A stretch of 64,000 nucleotides of DNA from DASUPK01 sp963724665 (GTDB lineage Bacteria; Actinomycetota; Thermoleophilia; Solirubrobacterales; 70-9): NCBI GenBank assembly GCA_963724665.1, contig CAVRVH010000006.1:1-64000 (forward strand), read 5' to 3'. This document shows, in pieces, positions 33,275 to 42,500 of this stretch (the first letter of the stretch is position 1; every line of letters starts with the position of its first letter). Position numbers and translations under genes: made by a program. The notes beneath the pieces were generated by a model, which worked only from the letters and a program-made list of their open reading frames with translations, searched no databases and had not been told where the DNA came from.

Positions 33275-33489
33275 TCGTCCTCACCTCCATCGCCCCCGCC
33301 CAGCAGGAGATTCCTCGTCCTAGGGTTGGCCCTTGCGAGTCGCTCTGCAACAGACGAATAGGGAGCAGTGGGATCGCCGTCGAGAATCCGGCCGAAATCG
33401 CTGGCCAGAGCTCGGCAGGGCCCACCGCAGTAGCGGGCATCAACCCGGTGGCCTTCCAGGGACGCTCCGCATAGCGCGCAGACCGTCAT
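33271..33489 (-). CDS. Small zinc-finger protein upstream of Rep
   Basis: 72 residues: MTVCALCGASLEGHRVDARY, CGGPCRALASDFGRIL and an acidic Gly-rich end. C-x2-C and C-x3-C give a four-Cys site. Its stop overlaps the Rep start (ATGA), so it is translationally coupled. It may help Rep bind the repeats located 15 nt upstream of its start. Confidence 0.65.
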   Translation of the reverse strand: MTVCALCGASLEGHRVDARYCGGPCRALASDFGRILDGDPTAPYSSVAERLARANPRTRNLLLGGGDGGEDE

Positions 33490-33503
33490 CGCGCAAGCTC
33501 CCA

Positions 33504-33545
33504 GCTGCTACAGGTTGGGGCGCTCGCTGCTACAGGGCTGCTACA
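33504..33545. repeat. Iteron-like repeats GCTGCTACA
   Basis: Three direct copies at 33504-33512, 33526-33534 and 33537-33545. Start-to-start spacings are 22 and 11 nt, i.e. near whole helical turns. They lie between the Rep operon and tRNA-Ser, the place expected for an origin or operator of a small element. Confidence 0.5.
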
Positions 33546-33665
33546 CGGAGCACCGGCACAGGCGTGGTGTCGCGGGCGCCTTTCAAAACTTCTCAGGCAC
33601 GAAAAGTGGCTCCCCGTAGCCAAGTTTCGGCGGTCTTCGAAAACTGCATGCGTGAACCCGACCAG

Positions 33666-33754
33666 CGGAGGGGGTGGGATTCGAACCCACGGTAGACCCT
33701 AAGGCCCACAACGGTTTTCGAGACCGCCCCGTTCAACCACTCCGGCACCCCTCC
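33666..33754 (-). tRNA. tRNA-Ser (anticodon CGA)
   Basis: Reverse strand begins GGAGGGGTGCCGGAGTGGTT; acceptor GGAGGGG pairs with CCCCTCC. The anticodon stem-loop is CGGTCTCGAAAACCG (CGA reads UCG). A long variable arm (class II) and T-arm GTGGGTTCGAATCCCAC are present. It is a common integration target and flanks the Rep-like element. Confidence 0.97.
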
Positions 33755-33805
33755 GGGGAGTCGGGAGAGAGGCTAGATGATCGGTGCAGGAGAGACGTCC
33801 CGTGA

Positions 33806-34585
33806 TCAGCCCCGCTTGAAGGAGATCAGGCGGAGTTTCTCCACCGGGCCCTTGACCGCGACCTCGCGGACCGTGCCGGTGCCGCGGACGTAGTACTTGT
33901 TGTCGATGACGCCCGGCTCGAGCGGGGTCCACTCCCTGGTCCGCAGGGCGCGGCGGGTGGAGACGAAGGGCACCGAGACCCGGGCATGGCGCTGGACGAC
34001 TCTGAAATGGTCCTCCGCGTGGCCCCGGTAGAACTCCTGGCGGCCGTGGGTGCCGACCCGCGGGTGCCTTGGGATGAAGAGGCCCGCTCGGGCGCCGTGC
34101 CTCCCGGCCCTGAATGATCCCTCTCGGCTGATCACCTTGCCGTGGCGGTTCAGCTCCTTGGTCCGCTCACCGAAGTACCAGACGTTGCCGTGGTGGTCCT
34201 GCGCGTACCAGTCATTGGTGACCTCCTCCGGCCGGCCGTGCACGTAGACAACATCGTGCACCACTGTTGCGCGGACGCCGAGGATCATCTTCCTGCGGTG
34301 GGTGACGTGGACGACGTCGACCATCGGCGTGTGCTCCTTGATCCCCCGGTAGCGGTAGACGCTTCCTGGCCGGAGCGGGAACCAGGGGTTGTCGACCCGC
34401 TTAACGAAGTCGCTCGGCCTCAGCGTCCGCGGCCATCCCGGCCCGGCGCCGGACTTGAAGGTCGCCGATCCCTGGGCGCCGGCCGCCACCTCGGCAAGTA
34501 GGCCGATCGCCGCGGCGCCGAGAACCCCTCCAATGCAGAGCAGGGCCTTCAGACCTCTTGCGATCGCGATTCTTGTGACCCTCAT
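33806..34585 (-). CDS. Secreted conserved hypothetical protein
   Basis: 259 residues. The N-terminus has a signal/anchor (GLKALLCIGGVLGAAAIGLL). The mature part is beta-rich with SDFVKRVDNPWFPLRPGSVY, YRYRGIKEHTPMVDVVHVTH, TNDWYAQDHHGNVWYFGERT, ARAGLFIPRHPRVG, RTREWTPLEPGVIDNKYYVR. The DWYAQD-GNVWYFGE signature is one I recall from actinobacterial exported proteins of unknown role. There is no catalytic motif. It is a single gene between the two tRNA-Ser genes. Confidence 0.8.
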   Translation of the reverse strand: MRVTRIAIARGLKALLCIGGVLGAAAIGLLAEVAAGAQGSATFKSGAGPGWPRTLRPSDFVKRVDNPWFPLRPGSVYRYRGIKEHTPMVDVVHVTHRRKMILGVRATVVHDVVYVHGRPEEVTNDWYAQDHHGNVWYFGERTKELNRHGKVISREGSFRAGRHGARAGLFIPRHPRVGTHGRQEFYRGHAEDHFRVVQRHARVSVPFVSTRRALRTREWTPLEPGVIDNKYYVRGTGTVREVAVKGPVEKLRLISFKRG

Positions 34586-34673
34586 GGCTCAACTCCTCTG
34601 ATCGTGGAATCGAGAGAAAGGTAAGCCCGCTTCGTGAGAGGAAGATGAACGGGCCGTCAAGCTCGGGGTCGAG

Positions 34674-34762
34674 CGGAGAGGGTGGGATTCGAACCCACGA
34701 GGCAGAAGATTCCGCCCACGCGATTTCCAGTCGCGCTCCTTAAGCCACTCGGACACCTCTCC
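34674..34762 (-). tRNA. tRNA-Ser (anticodon GGA)
   Basis: Reverse strand begins GGAGAGGTGTCCGAGTGGCT; acceptor GGAGAGG/CCTCTCC; anticodon loop ACTGGAAAT (GGA, reads UCC/UCU); long variable arm; T-arm GTGGGTTCGAATCCCAC. It directly follows tadA on the same strand. Confidence 0.97.
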
Positions 34763-34792
34763 GGGCGCCCCAAGGGTAGCCGCAATCGCGGC

Positions 34793-35267
34793 TCAGCGGC
34801 GATCGGCGAAGAAGCGCTGCAGCAGGCCCGCGCACTCCTCGGCGAGGACGCCGCCCGTTACCTCGGGACGGTGGTTGAGCGCCGGCTCGCCGAGGACGTT
34901 GAGGACGCTGCCCGCCGCTCCGGCCTTCGGGTCCCAGGCCCCGAAGACGACCTCGGGCACGCGGGCGAGGACGATCGCCCCGGCGCACATCGCGCAGGGC
35001 TCCAGGGTGACGTAGAGGGTGGTCAGCGGCAGCCGCCAGCCGCCCAGCACCTCGGAGGCCGCGCGGATCGCCAGCAGCTCGGCGTGGGCCGTGGGGTCGC
35101 CGCGCAGCTCGCGCTCGTTTCCGGCCAGGGCGATCGGCTCTGCCCTCGGCGACGATCACGGCGCCAATCGGCACGTCGCCGTGGCGCTGGGCGGCGATCG
35201 CCTGGCCGATCGCCAGCCGCATCATCTCCTCGTGGGGCACGCGGGGACGCTCGGATCCGGCTTCCAC
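34793..35267 (-). pseudogene. tadA: tRNA-specific adenosine deaminase, frameshifted
   Basis: TadA converts A34 to inosine in tRNA-Arg(ACG). HEEMMRLAIGQAIAAQRHGD and VPIGAVIVAEGRA lie in the first frame. After an indel near 35140 the zinc-binding HAE region and LGGWRLPLTTLYVTLEPCAM, CAGAIVLARVPEVVFGAWDP (PCxxC) and EECAGLLQRFFADRR follow in the other. Length ~157 residues is normal for TadA. An essential enzyme is unlikely to be dead, so the single indel is probably a sequence error. Confidence 0.9.
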
Positions 35268-35411
35268 GGCAGGAGACTATGCCGGCGCCGGTGCCAGCGC
35301 AGCTGAAGGCGGGCGGCCGGTCCGGGCAACTTCGTCGCGGGCGCAGCGTGTTAGGTAAGAATCCTGACCGGTCCGGCGACGGCAAGGGGTCCACCTGGGG
35401 GCAAGCCCGAG

Positions 35412-36762
35412 ATGAGACGACTAGTGATCACTATCGCGGCGCTGATGCTGCCGACCGCCGCCGCATGCCCTCGCTGCCCCGGCCGGCGCGACGCCCTCCA
35501 GCCCCGACGCCGGCCTACGCGCCCGGCCAGGTCGTGGTCAAGTTCGACGCGGATCGGGTCCGGGCGGGCTGTGAGGCTGCCGGCAGGCGTCGGCGTCGGC
35601 GCCGCCACGGCCGCGCTGCGCCGACAACCCACACGTCGACTACGCCGTCCCCAACTACGTCGCGACCGCCTCGGCCTTCATCCCCAACGACCCCGGCACG
35701 GCCCCGGGCAGCCCGGGCCCCGCGGCGGCTGGGTGCGCAAGCAGTGGAACTTCCTGCCCTGCGGGTCGCTCTGCGATCCGCAGGCGCGCAAGGAGCGATC
35801 ACGAGTCGCTGCGGCGGGATCGACGCGCTCGGCGCCTGGCGCAACCTGCGCAACGCCGGCCGGGGCGGCGCCGCCGGGGTGCGGATCGCGATCCTCGACA
35901 CCGGCATCGCCTACCGCTCATACCGCTCCGGGAAGACCAGGTTCCGCCGCAGCCCCGACTTCGTCCGCCAATCAGTTCGCGAGCGGCTATGACTTCGTCA
36001 AGAACGACCCGATCGCACTCGACGAGAACGGGCACGGGACCCATATCGCCGGGACGATCGGCGAGCGGACCAACAACGGCATCGGCCTCACCGGCCTCGC
36101 CTCAAGCGCGAAGCTGATCCCGGTGCGGGTCCTCAACGGGCTCGGCCGCGGTCAATCCGACGACATCGCCCGCGGGATCCGCTTCGCCGCCGACCACCAC
36201 GCCGACGTGATCAACATGAGCTTCAACTTCGCCTGCCACGCGAAGGTCAAGCCGGTCGCCGCGGCGATCCGCTACGCGCACCAAGGAGGGCGCCGTGCTG
36301 GTCGCCTCGGTCGGCAACCGCGGCTCGGAGGCCTGCGTCTCGCCGCCGGCCACCCTGCCCAACGTGATCGGGGTCGCCGGGACGACCGAGGGCGCCTGCC
36401 TCGGCTACTACTCGCTGACCGGCGATGACATCGACCTCGCCGCGCCCGGCGGCGGCGCCCCGGCGGCCGGCTGCAAGCCGCGCGCCTCGCGGCCGATCTT
36501 CCAGGTCACCCTGCGCGGCGGCGACCCGCTCTCCTTCGGGGTGCCGAACGACTACGTCGGCACCTCGATGGCCGCGGCCCACGTCAGCGGGGTCGCGGCG
36601 ATGGTGCTCGCCAGCGGCATCCTCGGCCCCGACCCGGCACCCTGGGAGGTCGCCTAGAGGCTGAAGGCGACCGTCCGCGACCTCGGCCCGCCCGGGTGGG
36701 ACCCGGGCTTCGGCGCCGGCCTGATCGACGCCGCCGCGGCCACCGACCCCGATCGAGGCTAG
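35412..36762 (+). pseudogene. Secreted S8 (subtilisin-like) serine protease, interrupted
   Basis: Signal peptide MRRLVITIAALMLPTAA, then APGQVVVKFDADRV and DYAVPNYVATASAFIPNDP (inhibitor-like propeptide) in alternating frames. Catalytic triad: Asp in VRIAILDTGIAY, His in DENGHGTHIAGTIGERTNNG, Ser in YVGTSMAAAHVSGVAAMVLA. NMSFNFACHAKV and LVASVGNRGSEACVSPPATL lie between. Breaks occur near 35460, 35590, 35800, 35960 and 36285, and there is an in-frame TAG at 36655 within EVA-RLKATVRDLGPPGWD. About 440 residues if intact. Confidence 0.85.
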
Positions 36763-36789
36763 ATCGGAGCCGGATCAACTAGGCGGCTC

Positions 36790-36879
36790 CCCGCGGGTGG
36801 CATGGATGGGAGGACCCATCCCGAGCACCCGCCGTGGAGCGCAGGGATGGTGGGTCCCATCCATGCCAGGACCCGCGGG
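36790..36879. terminator. Long imperfect hairpin between convergent genes
   Basis: Left arm 36790-36822 (CCCGCGGGTGGCATGGATGG, GAGGACCCATCCC) pairs with right arm 36844-36879 (GGGATGGTGGGTCCCATCCA, TGCCAGGACCCGCGGG) with two small bulges, giving about 30 bp of stem. It separates the protease from the convergent stress-protein gene and could stop transcription from both sides. Confidence 0.75.
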
Positions 36880-36885
36880 CCGCCG

Positions 36886-37337
36886 CTAGGTGGTGCGGAC
36901 GATGATCACGCTGCAGGGCGCGTGATGGGAGACCTTGTTCGGCACGCTGCCGAGCAGGAAGCGGCGGGCGCCGGTCATCCCCTTGTTGCCGACGACGATC
37001 AGGTCGGCCTTGACCTCCTCGGCGACATCGAGGATCGCGTCGGCGGGATCTCCCTCGCGGGCGTGGGTGGTGACCTCTCCCACCCCATCGTTCTTGGCGG
37101 CGGCGGCGGCGCGGCGTCGAGGATGATGTTGACGTCCTCGCGCTGGTGGAACTCGTGCTGGACGTCGCCGGGAGCGCCGCCCTGCTCCTCCTCGACCCGG
37201 CGCCGCGGGCACCGGCTCGAAGGCGCTGACGATGTCGAGCCGGCCCGCCGGTCAGCTTCGCCAGCTCGGATCGCCTGGCGGACCGCCTCGGTGGCGGTTT
37301 CGGAGCCGTCGGTTCCGACCACGATGCGGTCGAACAC
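36886..37337 (-). pseudogene. Universal stress protein (UspA family), frameshifted
   Basis: The GTG at 37337 reads FDRIVVGTDGSETATEAVRQ; after indels near 37260, 37200 and 37110 come HEFHQREDVNIILDA, EVTTHAREGDPADAILDVAE and the ATP-binding signature ADLIVVGNKGMTGARRFLLG, SVPNKVSHHAPCSVIIVRTT. G-x2-G-x9-G(S) is complete, so this is an ATP-binding Usp of about 145 residues. It may be induced in stress or stasis. Confidence 0.85.
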
Positions 37338-37380
37338 TTCGCCGCTCTCCTCCTTCGTGGGTGCTGAAGCCGGGCGGATA

Positions 37381-37528
37381 CTAACGGGGGAAACGAGTCC
37401 CGTGCCAGCCCTTGAAGCCGGCGCCGAGGATCTCCGTCGGAGTGGTGGCAAGGCGCACCGTGCCGATCACGATCGAGGCGAGCAGGCAGACGACCAGCAT
37501 GCCATCGCGACCTTCCAGATCGTCGGCA
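37381..37528 (-). pseudogene. Small single-pass membrane protein, one-base frameshift
   Basis: MPTIWKVAMA from 37528, then in the next frame MLVVCLLASIVIGTVRLATT and PTEILGAGFKGWHGTRFPR. It is one membrane helix of about 20 residues near the N-terminus. It lies just upstream of the stress-protein gene on the same strand. Confidence 0.5.
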
Positions 37529-37606
37529 TGGCGCAAGCCTAGAGAGGGCGCGTCGCCTGACCCGCGGAATAGACTGGCCGCGCTCGGCAAGCCGCCAGAG
37601 GAAGCG

Positions 37607-38366
37607 ATGTCAGAAGAGAGACTGCTCGGCAGAGGGCCGCTGGCGACCGATCCTGGAGAAGGTCGCCGACGACGTCTGGCTCCTGCGCGGCGACATCCGC
37701 CACGGGATGAACATCTACTTCCTCGAGGAGGACGGCGGGATCGTCCAGTTCGACGCCGGAACCAGGGGGATGGTAAAGGCAAACCGGGCCGCCGCGGAGC
37801 GGCTGGGGCCGATCAAGCGGATCGTCCTCGGGCACGCCCACGCCGACCACCGCGGCACCGCCTCGGCGATGGGACTGCCGGTGCTCTGCCATCCCGGACG
37901 AGGTCGCCGACGCCGAGAGCGACGCGCGCGATCCCCGCCTACATGGACCTCTCGCTGGTCGAGGTCGCCCCGGTGCGCTGGATCTACCCGACCCTTCTGA
38001 AGCACTGGGACGGCGGCGCGGTGCAGGATCGACGGCATCGTCTCCGAGGGCGACGAGGTGGCGGGCTTCAAGGTGATCGACTTCCCCGGGCACGCCCCGG
38101 GCCTGATCGGCCTCTGGCGCGAGTCGGACCGCCTGGCGATCGTCAGCGACACCGTCTATTTCGTCGACTCGGCCCGGCTGCGGCCGCTGCCCCCCGGCGA
38201 GGGGACCGTCCCTCACCCCGCCTTCGCCTGGAACCACCAGCGGGCCAAGGACTCTTTGCGCAAGCTGGCGGCGCTCGACCCGGCGACCGTCTGCGCCGGG
38301 CACGCCGAGCCGGTCCGGGATGCCAGCCTCCGCGCGATGCTCGAGGAGGCCGCCGAGAAGTACTGA
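37607..38366 (+). pseudogene. MBL-fold metallohydrolase, frameshifted
   Basis: Beta-lactamase-fold hydrolase of about 250 residues. MSEERLLGRGPLA, VADDVWLLRGDIRHGMNIYF, the metal motif HxHxDH in RIVLGHAHADHRGTAS, MDLSLVEVAPVRWIYPTLLK, VIDFPGHAPGLIGLWRES (third His), LAIVSDTVYFVDS (Asp) and VCAGHAEPVRD (last His). Indels near 37650, 37895 and 38030. Probably a glyoxalase-II or lactonase-like enzyme; the substrate is unknown. Confidence 0.88.
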
Positions 38367-38372
38367 GGCGCC

Positions 38373-39557
38373 CTAGCGGCGCACCGGGTCGCCGAACAGC
38401 CGCACAGCGAAAAGGCCGGTGGTGTCGGGGAAGATGGCCAGCTGCCGGCGACGAGGATCTTTCCGTTGGGCAGGATCTGAAGCCGGGGGAAGGCCGGCGG
38501 TTCCGCCGAGGAGGAAGAGGCGGGATCCGCGATTTCCAAAGCCCCGGTCGGGGGCGCCGTCCGGCCGCAATCTGCCGACCAGCGGTGCCGCCGACGATCC
38601 CCGGGAACGTCGCCGCCGATGCCGGCTGACAACGATCTTGCCATTGCGCTGCAGCGCGAGATCGGTGACGAGGCCGAACCCCTGGCGAAAGGTCGAGCGC
38701 ACCAGGCCGTCACCGCCACCGAAACCGTGATCGCGGTTGCCCGCGGGCGTCAGCCTGGCCACGTAGCCGGAAACCTTCCCCAAGGCGGCGCCAGCGACCA
38801 CGATCTTGCCCCGGGCGCCGACCTCGCAGGCGAAAGCCGTGGAGGCCTTGCCGACCCGCACCCTGACGATGCCCCCTGTCCCGAAGCTCTGGTCGAGCGT
38901 TCCGTTCGAGCGGTAGCGAAGCACCAATCCCTCACCGCTGGCAGGCCCACCGCCGCCGACGACGACGACCTTGCCGCCCTTCGCTGCTTCGACGTCCAGC
39001 GCAGTGGCCCCGACGCCGACCTTGGTCGTCACCACACCGTCACCGCCGCCGAAGTCGGGATCGGGTAGACCGTTCGGCAGGTAACGGACGAGCGCAATCT
39101 GCGCCACCCCTCCGAGGTCCGCCCGGCCGGCCACGAGCAGCTTGCCGTCCCTCCGAACGGCGATCGCCCGCGGACTGGCGTTGTCACCGATGGTGGTGGT
39201 GATCGTCCCCCCGCCGAAACCGGGGTCCAGCGCGCCGGCGGGGGTGAATCTGGCGATCCCGAATCGGGCCTGTCCGGAGATGCTCTCGGCGGCTATGTAG
39301 TAGCGGCCGCCCGAGGCCGCCGCCGCAGCGTTGACGTGATCATCGCCGGAGATCCCATCGACGACGACGTGGTCTGGAGGGGGGCCGAAACCCGCGTCGG
39401 GCCTGCCGTTGGCCCTCAGGGCGCCGAGGGCATATTCGGGGCCGGTGCGGCTTGCCCGCGGCGAGCGATGGAAGAACGGCTGCCAAGAGCAGGACAATCC
39501 CCACCTGACCCCAGAGAACGGCGAGACACCCAACGATCCTAGGGTCGCGCGGGACAT
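38373..39557 (-). pseudogene. Delta-60-repeat secreted protein, frameshifted at both ends
   Basis: About 390 residues. The signal sequence GQVGIVLLLAAVLPSLAAGK lies in a different frame from the body, and the end (FPRLQILPNGKILVAGSW) in yet another. The body repeats the ~50-residue delta-60 unit: RFTPAGALDPGFGGGTITT, AVRRDGKLLVAGRA, RYLPNGLPDPDFGGGDGVVT, RYRSNGTLDQSFGTGGIVRV, RLTPAGNRDHGFGGGDGLVR. These form a beta-propeller, exported and probably bound to the cell surface. The start codon cannot be fixed. Confidence 0.85.
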
Positions 39558-39598
39558 TTGTCGAGTCGGCCGGCGAGTCGAGCCGGCTCAGACCCCGC

Positions 39599-42500
39599 TC
39601 ATCGCCGCGCCCTGGCGCTGCCATTCGGCGCGAAGACGGTGTGGGTCCCCGCCAGCCCCTTGAGCTCGAGCTCGCGCGGATTCGCCGAACTCGATCCGCT
39701 CTTCTGCTCCGCACTGCTCGTGTAGCGCCTCGGAGACGAGGATCTCCCCGCCGCGCGCCTGGGCGGCGATCCGCGCCGCGAGGATCACGTTGCGGCCGAA
39801 GAAGTCGCCCTCCTCGGCGATCGCCTCGCCGGTGTGCAGGCCGATCCGGACGCGGATCCGCTCGTCGGGGCGCTCGGCGGCGCGCTCCTCGAAGGCGCGC
39901 TGGACCTCGATCGCGCAGCGCAGGGCGCCCGACCGGGCTGGGGAAGACGAGCATGAAGCCGTCGCCCTGGTTCTTCACCTCGTAGCCGTCGTAGGCGTTG
40001 AGCTGCTCGCGGAAGACCGGCGTTGTGGTCACGCAGGACCCCGAGCCAGCGCTCGTCGCCGAGGCGCTCGGTCATCGCGGTCGAGCTCTCGATGTCGCTG
40101 AACAGGATCGTCACGCTGCCGTCGGGAGCGGCGTAGGAGCGGACGTCGGGGCGCTCCTGCTCGACCGCGCCGATCACGTCCTCGATCGTGTCCTCGACGT
40201 CGATCCCGCTCAGCCCCTGGGCCTCGAGCTTCAGCGCCAGCGCCCGCTCCGAGGTTCCCGCCATCCGCAGCCTCTGGGCGGCGTCGAGCGAGCGGTCGAG
40301 CAGCTCCGCGGCCCGCTCTGCGTCGCCGTGCGCCACCGCGGCCGAGCAGCACCCGGGCAAGCTCGATCGCGGACTCGGCCGTGAAGGGCCGATCGCCCAT
40401 GCTGCGCGACATCGCGATCGCCTCCTCGTAGTCGGCGATCGGCGGCCTCGGCGTCCCCGGCGGTCTCGGCGGCCAGGCCGAGGTAGCGGGCGACCGGGCC
40501 GCGGGCGGCGGCCGAGCGACCGGCGACGACGACCAGCCCGCGGTACGGGGCGAGGCGCTCGCGCAGGAGCCGGGCCCGCTCGGCGTCGCCGAGGCGCGGC
40601 GGCGGCGTCGGTCAGCAGCGCGTGGGAGATCGCCCATTGCGCGTCCTGGGGGATGCCCGCGAAGTCGTCCTCGGCGAGCCGCTCGAACTCGGTCCCGGGC
40701 CTCGTCGAGGCGGCCGAGATCGGCGAGGATCGGCGGCCTTGGCGACGCTCCAGGCGCGCACCGCCGGGTAGCGCTCGGCCAGGTCGGCGACGCGTCTCGG
40801 CGATCTCGGCCAAGCGGCCCTGCTGGCGGTAGATGGTCAGCGCCTGCATCGCGAAGAACTGCTGCGCCAGGGGCTCGCCGGCGCGCTCGCCCCCCGGCGC
40901 GCGCCTCGAGCGCCAGCTCCTCGGCCTCCTCGAAGCGGCCGTCGATCATCGCCCGCATCCCGCGCAGGATCGGGATGTGCCAGAGGTAGGTGGGCTGGCG
41001 CAGCTCGGTCGCCAGCCGCACGTAGGTGTCGAGGTCGCGGTCGACCGCGGGGATGTCGCCGAGGGCGAGGTGGTTGTTGAGCCGCAGGACGTGCGAGCGC
41101 ACCTCGAGCTCGCGGTCGCCCAGCTTTCGCGCCAGCCCGATCACCTCGGTGTTCGCCTCGACCCCGTTGCGGGCCGCCTCCGGGGTGATGTCGACGAAGT
41201 TGGCCCGGCTGAGCGCATGCGCAAGGGTGCCCTCGTCGCCGAGCCGCCGCGCCATCGCGATCGCCTCGTTGTGGAGGTCGGTCGAGCGGCCCTGCGGGTC
41301 GATCCAGTAGTAGTCCTGGGCGAGCCAGGAGAGCAGGATCGCCCGCGGCGGGCTGTCGCCGGGACCCGACCGCCTCCAGCGCCGCCTCGAGCACCTCGGC
41401 CATCTTCTCGTCGAAGCCTCCGACCTCGGCGGTGAAGGAGACCCCGACCGCGGCCCGGGTCATCAGCTCCGGATCGCCGAGTCGCGGCCGCTTCCTCGCC
41501 GCGGTCTCCAGCGTCTGCCGCGCCTCGCGCGAGGTGCCCTCCCCTCATCCCGGCCTCGCCGAGCTGGAGCAGCAGCAGGCAGCGGCGGCGGCGGTCGATG
41601 CCGGCGATCTCCCCGGCTTCCAGCGCCCGGCGGTAGTGGTCCGCGGCCTCCTCGTAGCCGAGCTGGCCGCTGGCCTGGTCGCCGGCCCGCTCGGCGTAGT
41701 CGACCGCCTTCTGCGGGTCGCCGGCTCCGGCAGCCTCGTTGAAGTGGTGGGCGAGCTCGGCGAGGCGGCGGTCGGTCCGCCCCGGCTCGTCGGCGTAGAG
41801 CTCCTCCAGGGTGGTCGCGATGCGGCTGTGGAGCGCCGGGTCGCTGGGCGGCGCTCAGCTCCTCGTAGAGCGTCTCCCGGACCAGGGCGTGGGCGAAGCG
41901 GTAGCGGCCGTCGTCGCGGCCGGGGCTCGAGGAACTGGGCGCCGACCGCCTCCTGGAGCGCGGCTGTCAAGCTCGGGCGCGGTCGAGGTCGGCGATCCGC
42001 GCCAGGGCCTCTTCGTCGAAGTCGCGCCCGATCGCCGCGGCGCTGCGAAGCGACCTCGTTGGCCTCCTCGGAGAGGCGGTCAAGGCGGCGGCCGACGACG
42101 TCGCGAACGCCCTGCGGGATCAGCACCCGGCCGTCGCCGGCCGCCGTCGAGCGCGCCCTCGCTGGCCAGCAGGCGGACCACCTCGCCGACGAAGAACGGG
42201 TTGCCCTCGGTCTGGCGGTGGACTTCGGCGACCAGCGCGGCGGGGCGCGGCGGTCCCGGCCGAGCGCTCGACGTAGGCTGGCGATCTCCGCCTCGCCGAG
42301 CCCGCGCAGCAGCACGCGGCAGCAGCGCTCCAGCCCGGAGAGCTCGCCGAGCACGCGGGAGAGCGGGTGGTGGCGGCCGAGCTCGACGTCGCGGTAGGTG
42401 CCGATCAGCAGCAGCGAGGAGGAGGAGAGCCCGCGGGCGATGAACTCGAGCAGCAGCAGCGAGGGCTCGTCGGCCCAGTGCAGGTCGTCGAGGACGACGA

